This document shows, in pieces, positions 44,604-53,636 of a stretch of 64,000 bases of DNA. Each line of letters opens with the position of its first letter. Position 1 is the stretch's first letter. Source of the stretch: JBLUOA01 sp048060095 (GTDB lineage: Bacteria > Pseudomonadota > Alphaproteobacteria > Rhodobacterales > Rhodobacteraceae); contig NZ_JBLUOA010000002.1 of the NCBI RefSeq assembly GCF_048060095.1, forward strand, positions 1 to 64,000, given 5' to 3'. A model generated the notes under the pieces. It was given only the letters and a program-made list of their open reading frames with translations. It was not told the origin of the DNA and ran no database searches. A program made the translations under genes and the position numbers.

Positions 44604-47138
44604 ATGCCCGTTGTTGTTGTCGAATCCCCGGCGAAAGCCAAAACAATCAACCAGTATCTTGGTGGCGACTACACGGTTTTGGCGTCCTATGGACACGTCC
44701 GCGACCTGCCGCCAAAGGACGGGTCGGTTGATCCAGATAACGGATTCGAAATGCAGTGGGAAATCGCGAGCGATTCCCGCAAGCACGTCAAAGCAATCGC
44801 GGATGCGCTGAAAGACGACAACGAACTGATCCTCGCAACTGACCCCGACCGCGAAGGCGAAGCGATCAGTTGGCACCTTCAGGAAGCGCTGACAAAACGC
44901 AAGGCGATCAAGAAGGACACGGACGTGAAACGCGTCGTATTCAACGCGATCACCAAATCCGCCGTGACCGAGGCGATGCAGAACCCGCGCGACGTCGATG
45001 CGCCGCTGGTTGAGGCATACCTTGCCCGTCGTGCGCTGGACTACCTCGTTGGGTTCAACCTTTCGCCTGTGCTTTGGCGCAAGCTGCCCGGATCGAAATC
45101 CGCTGGTCGCGTTCAGTCAGTGTGCCTGCGCCTGATCGTTGAACGCGAGATGGAGATCGAAGCGTTCGACGCCCGCGAATACTGGTCGGTCAAAGCGCAG
45201 CTGACGACCCCACGCGGTCAGGAATACGAGGCGCGCCTGACCGTCCTCGGCGGACAAAAGCTCGATAAATTCGATCTTGAGAATGAAACCGCGGCGGAGC
45301 TGGCGGTTCAGGCCATCACCTCTCGCGATCTGAGTGTGAAATCGGTTGAGGCAAAACCGGCCAGCCGCAACCCCTCTGCCCCGTTCATGACTTCGACCCT
45401 GCAACAGGAAGCCAGCCGCAAGTTCGGCTTTGGCGCGCGTCAGACGATGTCGACCGCGCAACGGCTGTATGAAGCGGGCTATATCACCTACATGCGGACC
45501 GACGGGATCGACATGGCGCCCGAAGCGGTCATGGCCGCGCGGGATGAGATCAAATCGCGCTACGGCGACAACTACGTGCCCTCCAGCCCTCGCATGTATA
45601 AAAACAAGGCGAAAAACGCGCAGGAAGCGCACGAATGTATCCGCCCGACAGATATGTCGGTGGATGCGGGCAAACTCTCCCGCCTCGAAGCGGATCAGCG
45701 CAAGCTTTACGACCTTATCTGGAAGCGCACGCTGTCCAGCCAGATGGAAGCCGCGCGGATGGAGCGCACGACCGTCGACGTGGCCAGTGCTGACGGTCAG
45801 GTGGAACTGCGCGCCTCCGGGCAGGTCGTTCTTTTCGACGGTTTCCTGAAGGTTTACGAGGAAGGCCGCGACGACAGCGTTGTCGATGACGACGACAAGC
45901 GCCTGCCCCAGATCGAAACCGGCGACAAAGCTGAAAAGGTCAGCGTCACACCGGATCAACATTTCACCCAGCCGCCGCCCCGCTATACCGAAGCGACGCT
46001 TGTTAAGCGGATGGAGGAGTTGGGCATCGGGCGGCCATCAACCTACGCCTCGGTCGTCACGACGATTCAGGATCGCGGCTATGTTGTGAAAGAAAAGAAC
46101 CGACTGATCCCCGAGGATAAAGGGCGGTTGGTTACGGTGTTTCTGACCAACTACTTCCGCAAATACGTAGGCTATGAATTCACCGCCAATCTGGAGCAGG
46201 AACTTGATGAGGTGTCGGCAGGCGATGCCGATTACAAAGATGTCCTTAACCGGTTCTGGCGCGATTTTTCGGCGGCGATTGCCGAAACGTCCGAGCTTCG
46301 GATCACCGAGGTGCTTGAGAAAATCAACGAGGTGCTTGAGCCGCATATCTTCCCCGCAAAGGAAGACGGCAGCGACCCGCGCCTGTGCCCGAATTGCGGC
46401 GAAGGGCGGCTTTCCATGCGCACCGCGCGATCTGGTGGAGCGTTCATCGGCTGTTCGAACTACCCCGAATGCCGCTTTACCCGCCCCTTCGGCCCGCCGG
46501 GTGTTGAGGGCGAAGAGATTGGCCCCGACGGGAAATACCTTGGCGACGACAATGGCGACAAGATATCGCTCCGAAAAGGGCGCTTTGGCCCTTATGTGCA
46601 GCGCGGTGAGGCGACCGAGGAAGAACCGAAGCCACCACGCGCGTCGCTTCCGAAAGGATGGGCTGCCGAGGATATCGACCTTGAAAAAGCCGTTACGCTT
46701 CTAAGCTTGCCGCGTCAGGTCGGCCCACACCCAGACGACGGTGAGATGATCGAGGCCGGGATCGGCCGCTATGGACCGTTCGTCAAGCACGGGCGGATCT
46801 ATGCGAACCTGCCAAATGTCGAGGAAGTGTTCGAGGTTGGCATGAACCGCGCCGTCGAACTGCTTGCGCAGAAGGCCGCCAAAGGCGGGCGTGGTGCTGC
46901 GGCGAAGCCGCTTGTTGAACTCGGCGAACACCCCGAATCCGGTGGCCCCGTCAATGTAATGGACGGGAAATACGGCCCCTACGTGAAGTGGGAAAAGATC
47001 AATGCGACGCTTCCGAAGGATGTTGAGCCGACGCAGGTCACGATGGACATGGCGGTGCAACTGATCGCGGAAAAAGCCGCGAAGAAGGGCACCCGCAAGA
47101 AACCCGCGGCAAAGAAAAAGGTCGCGGCGAAGAAGTAG
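44604..47138 (+). CDS. topA: DNA topoisomerase I
   Basis: The 844-residue enzyme has the Toprim start (VVVESPAKAKTINQYL), the DPDREGEAI acidic motif and the active-site tyrosine Tyr296 in YITYMRTDG. One clear four-cysteine zinc finger follows (CPNCG, CSNYPEC, about residues 595-630), then repeated KYGPYVK-type topoisomerase-C repeats and a Lys/Ala-rich tail. GAAGGAA precedes the ATG. It relaxes negative supercoils. Confidence 0.95.
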   Translation: MPVVVVESPAKAKTINQYLGGDYTVLASYGHVRDLPPKDGSVDPDNGFEMQWEIASDSRKHVKAIADALKDDNELILATDPDREGEAISWHLQEALTKRKAIKKDTDVKRVVFNAITKSAVTEAMQNPRDVDAPLVEAYLARRALDYLVGFNLSPVLWRKLPGSKSAGRVQSVCLRLIVEREMEIEAFDAREYWSVKAQLTTPRGQEYEARLTVLGGQKLDKFDLENETAAELAVQAITSRDLSVKSVEAKPASRNPSAPFMTSTLQQEASRKFGFGARQTMSTAQRLYEAGYITYMRTDGIDMAPEAVMAARDEIKSRYGDNYVPSSPRMYKNKAKNAQEAHECIRPTDMSVDAGKLSRLEADQRKLYDLIWKRTLSSQMEAARMERTTVDVASADGQVELRASGQVVLFDGFLKVYEEGRDDSVVDDDDKRLPQIETGDKAEKVSVTPDQHFTQPPPRYTEATLVKRMEELGIGRPSTYASVVTTIQDRGYVVKEKNRLIPEDKGRLVTVFLTNYFRKYVGYEFTANLEQELDEVSAGDADYKDVLNRFWRDFSAAIAETSELRITEVLEKINEVLEPHIFPAKEDGSDPRLCPNCGEGRLSMRTARSGGAFIGCSNYPECRFTRPFGPPGVEGEEIGPDGKYLGDDNGDKISLRKGRFGPYVQRGEATEEEPKPPRASLPKGWAAEDIDLEKAVTLLSLPRQVGPHPDDGEMIEAGIGRYGPFVKHGRIYANLPNVEEVFEVGMNRAVELLAQKAAKGGRGAAAKPLVELGEHPESGGPVNVMDGKYGPYVKWEKINATLPKDVEPTQVTMDMAVQLIAEKAAKKGTRKKPAAKKKVAAKK

Positions 47139-47267
47139 CGGGCGTTTGGGCTTTGGGGTTGGCGGGCGACCGCCCCCACCGCCTTTATCCCGGCGCGGCG
47201 TCGCATTGACTCTTGCCGGGCGTTTCGCCATCAAAAGCTGGACAAAACCAATCTACGGGAGAGTGTG

Positions 47268-47963
47268 ATGCAGAAGATCTATGGCTCAGCAGCTGAGGCG
47301 CTTGATGGCATCCTGAAAGACGGAATGTTTATCGCCGCTGGTGGGTTCGGACTTTGCGGTATCCCTGAACTTCTGTTGCAAGCGATCAAGGACTCCGGCG
47401 TCAAGGATCTGACCTTTGCGTCGAACAATGCGGGTGTTGATGATTTTGGCATCGGCATCCTTCTTCAGACCAAGCAGGTCAAAAAGATGATCAGCTCTTA
47501 CGTCGGTGAAAACGCCGAATTCATGCGGCAATACCTGTCCGAAGAATTGGAACTTGAATTCAACCCCCAAGGCACGCTGGCCGAACGTATGCGGGCCGGT
47601 GGTGCTGGTATCCCCGGATTTTACACCAAGACCGGCGTTGGCACAGTGATTGCGGAAGGCAAGGAGCATAAGGATTTCGACGGCGAAACCTACATCCTTG
47701 AACGCGGCATCGTTGCGGACCTGTCCATCGTGAAAGCATGGAAGGCGGATGAGTCTGGCAACCTGATTTATCGCAAAACCGCCCGTAACTTTAACCCGCC
47801 AGCAGCGACCTGTGGCAAGATTTGCGTGGCCGAGGTGGAAGAAATCGTGCCGAAGGGCAGCCTTGATCCCGATGCGATCCACACGCCGGGCATCTATGTT
47901 CACCGTATCGTGCAGGGAGAGCACGAAAAGCGGATCGAACAGCGCACCGTTCAGGCGGCATAA
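47268..47963 (+). CDS. scoA: 3-oxoacid CoA-transferase subunit A
   Basis: The 231-residue protein has the CoA-transferase alpha signature (DGMFIAAGGFGLCGIPELLL near residue 19) and a GGAGIPGFYTKTGVGT segment. With subunit B (at 49836) it moves CoA from succinyl-CoA to acetoacetate or similar 3-oxoacids. The ATG at 47268 has a GGGAGA site. Unlike the usual directly adjacent pair, scoB is separated from it by two unrelated genes, although all are on the same strand. Confidence 0.92.
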   Translation: MQKIYGSAAEALDGILKDGMFIAAGGFGLCGIPELLLQAIKDSGVKDLTFASNNAGVDDFGIGILLQTKQVKKMISSYVGENAEFMRQYLSEELELEFNPQGTLAERMRAGGAGIPGFYTKTGVGTVIAEGKEHKDFDGETYILERGIVADLSIVKAWKADESGNLIYRKTARNFNPPAATCGKICVAEVEEIVPKGSLDPDAIHTPGIYVHRIVQGEHEKRIEQRTVQAA

Positions 47964-48038
47964 TCCATCGGCGGGAACGACAGCCAACGCCGGTCCCCCT
48001 ATCGGGACCAGCCCGCGCGCGCCTTCTGGCGCAGCGCG

Positions 48039-49022
48039 GTGGCAGAGAGCGATCCGTTTGACCTGCCGGATATCTATGACCCGAAGTTTCGGATCACCCG
48101 CGATACCGCGCTTCTGACCGCTGGCAGTTGCTTTGCACAACATATCGGCGCGGCGCTTGGTGATGCAGGTTTCAACGTGATCGATACGGAGCCTGCGCCG
48201 GACGGCACGCCAGACGCTGCCCAGCGCCGGTTCGGCTACGGCCTTTATTCCGCGCGATACGGCAATATCTACACGCTGCGCCAGCTTCGCCAATTGGTCG
48301 AGGAAGCAGCGGGCGTTTTCACTCCGGCCATGCCGGTGTGGGAACGGGAAGGGCGGTATTTCGACGCGCAACGGCCGGGGGTTGAGCCGGACGGCCTTGG
48401 CGCGCCCGGCCTTGTCAGCGAAATGCGCCGTCGACATCTGGAGGCTGTGGCGAGTGCCTTCGCGAGCGCCGATGTCGTGGTCTACACGCTCGGCCTGACC
48501 GAAGCGTGGGAACATCGCGTTTCCGGCACAGTCTATCCCATCGCTCCCGGCACAATCGCCGGAGCCTATGATCCGCAGACATTTGCCCTCAGAAATTTCG
48601 GGATTGAGGAAACGCTGACCGATTTCGCGCGGGTCCACAGCTATCTGAGCGAACTTAACCCGGATATTCACTGGCTGCTGACCGTTTCGCCGGTGCCGTT
48701 GACCGCAACCGCGACCGATCAGCATGTTCTGGTCGCCTCAACCCAGTCCAAGGCGATCCTTCGAACCGCCGCAGGGATGATCGCGGCGGAGTATGATTGT
48801 GTCGATTACTTCCCGTCCTACGAACTCGTCACCAACCCAGCCGCAGCGGGCCGTGCCTTTACGGACAATTTGCGGAACCCAACGCCGGAAATGATCCGCG
48901 CCGTGATGCAGTGCTTCATGCAAGCGCATGGGGTTGAGGTAGCAACCGAACCAGCCCGCACGCAAGGCCAAGACCCGGACGACATCTGCGAAGAAGCGTT
49001 GCTTGAGGCGTTTCGGACGTGA
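48039..49022 (+). CDS. GSCFA domain protein (uncertain start)
   Basis: The protein contains the motif that names the family in LLTAGSCFAQHIG (about residues 25-37 from GTG 48039), plus YSARYGNIYTLRQL and LGLTEAWEH. GSCFA proteins have an SGNH-hydrolase-like fold and are often linked to surface polysaccharide modification. The reading frame stays open upstream to the scoA stop and encodes SPYRDQPARAFWRSAV, which looks like the family's usual N-terminus, yet has no ATG, GTG or TTG. An ATC at 47967 with AGGCGG eight bases before it is a possible unusual start. It overlaps the next gene by four bases. Confidence 0.83.
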   Translation: MAESDPFDLPDIYDPKFRITRDTALLTAGSCFAQHIGAALGDAGFNVIDTEPAPDGTPDAAQRRFGYGLYSARYGNIYTLRQLRQLVEEAAGVFTPAMPVWEREGRYFDAQRPGVEPDGLGAPGLVSEMRRRHLEAVASAFASADVVVYTLGLTEAWEHRVSGTVYPIAPGTIAGAYDPQTFALRNFGIEETLTDFARVHSYLSELNPDIHWLLTVSPVPLTATATDQHVLVASTQSKAILRTAAGMIAAEYDCVDYFPSYELVTNPAAAGRAFTDNLRNPTPEMIRAVMQCFMQAHGVEVATEPARTQGQDPDDICEEALLEAFRT

Positions 49023-49798
49023 AACGGATTCTGGTCATTGGAAACTCTCACATCGCGGCCCTTCGTGCGGCGAAGGATCGGATCGCGGACGCCTATCCTA
49101 TGCTAGACATCACCTATTTCGGGGTGCCGGGAAACCGATTCAATGCGTCCGATGTTGGGCTTGATGGTGTTTTCAGAACCGCCGCGGACGACCCCAAAGC
49201 GCGGCGGATGGCGAAGAAAATCAACGGACAGGCGGATATCGACTTGCAGCAATTCGATAACGTGCTGGTCGTCGGCCCCCGGTTTCGGCTGACGCGGGTT
49301 CTGCGAATGACAGTCAGCACGGAAGTTGCCGAATGGGCCCGCAGCAATGGCGAAAGGCTGGTTTCGGAATCCTTCTTCAACGAGGGCCTGCGCCAACTGG
49401 CCCAAGACGGTGCCGACGAGGTCGCAGTTCAGTTTGCCACAAGCCATCCGATCACGGTCGCCGCCGCCGCCTTTCCGACCGCAGATGTATTGCCGGACGG
49501 GCCGCATCACGACCGCCTGCTTGCCCAAGTCTCAGGCCACATGCATTGCGGGCGGATATTCCGCCGCTATCAGAAAGCCATCCACGACGCCCTGTTGAAC
49601 AACGGGTTGCGCTATCTGCCACAGCCTGTCGAAACGCTCGCCGGGGCGTTTCTGACCGATAGCGCGTTTGCCACCGAAGCGACAGATCTTAGGGATGGTG
49701 AGCGGTCGGTCGCAGACAAGCGCCATATGAACGCTGAGTATGGGTTCCTGCTGTTTCAAGCCTATGCTAAGGAATGCCTGAACCAACCCCGAACCTGA
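49019..49798 (+). CDS. SGNH-like hydrolase fold protein of unknown function
   Basis: The 259-residue protein starts at a GTG overlapping the GSCFA stop. It has KRILVIGNSHIAAL at the N-terminus, where SGNH enzymes carry the serine block, and ADKRHMNAEYG near the C-terminus, where they carry the Asp-His pair. This suggests an esterase or acyltransferase fold. I do not recognise a closer family. Translational coupling to the GSCFA gene suggests they act together, perhaps on a glycan. Confidence 0.7.
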   Translation: MKRILVIGNSHIAALRAAKDRIADAYPMLDITYFGVPGNRFNASDVGLDGVFRTAADDPKARRMAKKINGQADIDLQQFDNVLVVGPRFRLTRVLRMTVSTEVAEWARSNGERLVSESFFNEGLRQLAQDGADEVAVQFATSHPITVAAAAFPTADVLPDGPHHDRLLAQVSGHMHCGRIFRRYQKAIHDALLNNGLRYLPQPVETLAGAFLTDSAFATEATDLRDGERSVADKRHMNAEYGFLLFQAYAKECLNQPRT

Positions 49799-49835
49799 CG
49801 GCTAGGTTAACGTATAGATGAGGTACAACTGAAAA

Positions 49836-50462
<627 letters not shown>

Positions 50463-50584
50463 ATGTCCGATACTTCAACTGTTTCCGGCTGCCTGCGTGA
50501 TCCATTCACGCGGTGCGCCGGAACAGTTACATTTTCTGCCAAAGCATCATATTCTCGCCCAAATGTTTCGCTAGGTGGCGGGCA

Positions 50585-51592
50585 ATGACAATGAGCAGTA
50601 CCAATCCAACCCAGACAACCCTCCGCCCGTCGCGACGCTGGCGGGATGTTTTGGTGCTTGGCGGGTTGTTCGGATTGGTTCTGTTCGGCCTGATCGGATT
50701 GTCGGCCGCGACCGGTTGGGAAGAAACCAAAGCGCAGCTTGCGCGGATCGGACTGGCGCAGTTTGCATTGCTGCTGGTGCTGTCCTGCGCGAATTATCTG
50801 CTGCGCGGGGTGCGGTGGCACGTGTTTGCCCGCGCGCTTGGCCTGCAAACCGGGTTGATCCAGGATCTGCGCCACTTCCTCGGCGGTTTCGCGATGAGCG
50901 TGACACCCGGAAAGCTTGGCGAACTCATCCGAATGCGCTGGATTCGCCGCGAAACCGGATGGTCGCTGGAACGGAGCGCACCGCTGGCGTTGATTGACCG
51001 CGCATCTGATCTTGCCTCAATGGCCCTGATTCTTGGTCTTGCGGTGATGCTATCCGCTGCAGGGATTACCGGCGCGATCCCGGTGACGATCCTCGCCCTG
51101 CTTGGCGCGCTGGTCGCCACACGCCCGAAATTGCTGATGGCGTTTGTCACGATCACCTATCGGCTGTTCAACAGATGGCCGCGCAGTTTTGCACGTATCC
51201 GAACCTCGGCCCGTGGGCTCCACTACTTCTCCAACCCGAAAGTGCTGATCTCGACGCTGATCCTTGGGGCCGCTGGGTGGTTCGCCGAAGGCTATGCCTT
51301 TTACCTACTGCTCGGCTGGATGGGCGCGGATATCGGCCTTTGGTCATCGGTCGCAATCTTTGTGTTTTCAACGCTCGCGGGCGGACTGACGGGCGCACCG
51401 GGTGGCGTCGGTGGGGCCGAGGCGGCGATGGTCGCCCTTCTCAGCCTGCAAGGTGTCCCGCCCGAAGTCAGCCTACCGGCAACCGCTATTATCCGGGTCA
51501 CAACCCTTTGGTTCGCAATCGGGATCGGGCTGCTGATCTTTCCGATTGCCGAACGTCAATCGCTCAAGGTGAAGAATGCGCTGGAAAACTGA
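50585..51592 (+). CDS. Flippase-like membrane protein (lysylphosphatidylglycerol synthase TM region family)
   Basis: The 335-residue protein has about eight membrane segments and the UPF0104/LPG_synthase_TM pattern: NYLLRGVRWHVFARALG, SVTPGKLGELIRMRWI and GAPGGVGGAEAAMVALL. Members without the soluble synthase domain are often proposed as lipid flippases. It overlaps the DprE1-like gene by 17 bases, so it probably serves the same pathway, for instance turning a polyprenyl-phosphate sugar across the membrane. The ATG at 50585 is preferred over an in-frame upstream start without conserved residues. Confidence 0.8.
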   Translation: MTMSSTNPTQTTLRPSRRWRDVLVLGGLFGLVLFGLIGLSAATGWEETKAQLARIGLAQFALLLVLSCANYLLRGVRWHVFARALGLQTGLIQDLRHFLGGFAMSVTPGKLGELIRMRWIRRETGWSLERSAPLALIDRASDLASMALILGLAVMLSAAGITGAIPVTILALLGALVATRPKLLMAFVTITYRLFNRWPRSFARIRTSARGLHYFSNPKVLISTLILGAAGWFAEGYAFYLLLGWMGADIGLWSSVAIFVFSTLAGGLTGAPGGVGGAEAAMVALLSLQGVPPEVSLPATAIIRVTTLWFAIGIGLLIFPIAERQSLKVKNALEN

Positions 51593-52889
51593 TAGCTACA
51601 CGGGATGGGGCCGCGTTTTGTCCGCAACCGGCGACATCGCACGACCTGAGAGGGTTTCGGCGCTGACGAGCGTGATGAATGACACGCCCGCCCCCGCCAT
51701 CGGAATGCTGCGATCCTACGGCGACGCCGCGCTGAACGACAACGGGCACGTGATCGACATGACCCGGATGGATCGTATCTTGGGCTTTGACAAGGCAACC
51801 GGCGTTGTTGAGGTTGAAGGCGGCTGCCAGATCGGCACGCTCGCCAAGATTTTCGCACAGCAAGGCTTGCTGCCAGCGGTCATGCCGGGCACCGGCTTTG
51901 CAACGGTCGCGGGCTGTATCGCGAACGATGTGCATGGCAAGAACCATCATCAGGTCGGCACCTTCGGGCAGCATGTCGAAAGCCTGACCCTGCTGACGCC
52001 GTCCGGCCGCAAACAGATCGGTCCAAGCCGATCCAAACGTCTGTTTGAGGCGACCGTCGGTGGCCTTGGCCAGACCGGCGTAATCGTGTCCGCCAAGCTT
52101 CGGATGATCCCATGCAAGGGCGACGTCATCATGGTGACAGAGCGTCGCGCGGACGGGTTTGACGATTTCATCGACCTGCTCGACCATTCGCAGGCGACCT
52201 ATACGGTTGGTTGGATCGACGCGACCGCGAAGGGCGATGCCCTCGGGCGAGGTGTATTGGAAGAGGCTGAGACAGGCTCAGGCCTTGTCCCTGCCCCGAA
52301 ACGCGCGAAGACCGTTCCGTTCAATGCGCCCGGTTGGGTGCTGGCAAAACCAATCGTGAAAGCCTTTAATGCGGCCTACTATCGCCGCGTCCCTAGCGCC
52401 GGGCGCACGTCGGTCAAGCCGATCAACGATTTCTTCTTTCCGTTGGATGCGATCCACGACTGGAACAAACTTTACGGCAAGCGCGGGTTTTACCAATTCC
52501 AATGCGTTGTCCCGACCGACCAAGTCGATGTCCTGCGCGAAATGCTTGGGCTGATCGCGGATTCAGGCCTCGCTTCACCTCTGGCCGTGCTGAAACGGAT
52601 GGGACCGGGCGGCGCTGGCCACCTGTCCTTCCCGATCGAAGGTTATACGCTGGCCGTTGATTTTCGAAACCGCCCCCCTGCCCGCATTCTGATCGGACGG
52701 TTGGAAGAGATGACGGCGGAGGCTGGCGGGCGCATTTACTTTGCCAAGGACTCGCTCGCCTCTGCCACGCGGGTCAAGGCGATGTATCCGCAGCTTACTG
52801 ACTGGCAGGACGAGGTCGCAAAGGTCGATCCAGACGGGCACTTGAAAACAGACCTAGTGCGCAGGCTAAAGCTGAGGGACGCATCATGA
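51576..52889 (+). CDS. DprE1-like FAD oxidase (polyprenyl-phosphoryl-ribose 2-oxidase)
   Basis: The 437-residue protein tracks mycobacterial DprE1 closely: a FAD-binding RSYGDAALND loop (about residues 46-55), the IANDVHGKNHHQVGTFGQHV block (about 110-130) and a C-terminal SFPIEGYTLAVDF followed by YFAKDS with Lys391. DprE1 oxidises C2 of decaprenyl-phosphoryl-ribose, the first half of its conversion to the arabinose form. The cysteine attacked by benzothiazinones in M. tuberculosis (Cys387) is Ala360 here. It overlaps the next gene, the DprE2-like reductase, by four bases, as a matched pair would. Confidence 0.88.
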   Translation: MRWKTDSYTGWGRVLSATGDIARPERVSALTSVMNDTPAPAIGMLRSYGDAALNDNGHVIDMTRMDRILGFDKATGVVEVEGGCQIGTLAKIFAQQGLLPAVMPGTGFATVAGCIANDVHGKNHHQVGTFGQHVESLTLLTPSGRKQIGPSRSKRLFEATVGGLGQTGVIVSAKLRMIPCKGDVIMVTERRADGFDDFIDLLDHSQATYTVGWIDATAKGDALGRGVLEEAETGSGLVPAPKRAKTVPFNAPGWVLAKPIVKAFNAAYYRRVPSAGRTSVKPINDFFFPLDAIHDWNKLYGKRGFYQFQCVVPTDQVDVLREMLGLIADSGLASPLAVLKRMGPGGAGHLSFPIEGYTLAVDFRNRPPARILIGRLEEMTAEAGGRIYFAKDSLASATRVKAMYPQLTDWQDEVAKVDPDGHLKTDLVRRLKLRDAS

Positions 52890-53623
52890 TGCAGACATGG
52901 ATCATCCTTGGCGCGACGTCCGCCATGGCCCGCGCCTTTGCCCGTCAAGTGGCCGAACGCAGCGATACCGTCATCCTGGCCGGACGCGACACCGAAGACA
53001 TGGACCGCACCGCCGCCGATTGCGAAGGCCGCGGCGCACGCAAGGCGCTCTCCTTGCCCTTCGATGCGCGCAAACCCGAAAAGTTCGGCACGATCATCGA
53101 CATGGCAGCCAAGGAAGAAGGCACGATCAACGTTGCGGTCTTCGTCGGCTCCATGCCGCCGCAGGAGGAGATTGACGCTGACCCCGCACTGATCGACGGA
53201 ACTGTCATGGACAGCTTCACCGGCCCCGCGCAATTCTTGCAGAAGATCGCCCCGCTGATGGAAGATCGCGGCGATGGCACCGTTGTGGGTGTCGGGTCGG
53301 TCGCGGGCGACCGGGGGCGGATCGGGAACTACGTCTACGGCTCGGCCAAGGCTGGGTTTCATACCTACCTTGCCGGACTTCGCAATCGGCTGACACGATC
53401 TGGCGGGCATGTCGTGACCGTCAAACCCGGTTTTGTCGACACGGCGATGACGTGGGGGATCGAAGGCATGTTCCTTGTCGCCACACCGGACAAGATCGCG
53501 TCGGACATCCTGCGCGCCGTCGACAAGAAGAAAGACGTGATCTACACGCCGTTCTTCTGGCGCTATATCATGCTGATTATCAGGTCGATCCCTGAGCGGA
53601 TTTTCAAAAAAATGTCGGTTTGA
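52886..53623 (+). CDS. DprE2-like short-chain dehydrogenase
   Basis: The 245-residue SDR protein has WIILGATSAMARAFARQ (cofactor loop), an SVAGDRGRIGNYVYGSAK active site (Ser, YxxxK) and a hydrophobic C-terminus ending IPERIFKKMSV. Mycobacterial DprE2 reduces the 2-keto intermediate made by DprE1 to decaprenyl-phosphoryl-arabinose with NADH. Overlap with the DprE1-like gene makes that role the best inference. It is convergent with the HAD-UbiA gene, 13 bases away. Confidence 0.85.
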   Translation: MMQTWIILGATSAMARAFARQVAERSDTVILAGRDTEDMDRTAADCEGRGARKALSLPFDARKPEKFGTIIDMAAKEEGTINVAVFVGSMPPQEEIDADPALIDGTVMDSFTGPAQFLQKIAPLMEDRGDGTVVGVGSVAGDRGRIGNYVYGSAKAGFHTYLAGLRNRLTRSGGHVVTVKPGFVDTAMTWGIEGMFLVATPDKIASDILRAVDKKKDVIYTPFFWRYIMLIIRSIPERIFKKMSV

Positions 53624-53636
53624 TGGGTTCGGCGAC

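Noticed and set aside
47286..48725. 479-codon minus-strand frame across scoA and the GSCFA gene
   Set aside because: It is antisense to two genes with clear motifs and looks like a shadow frame.
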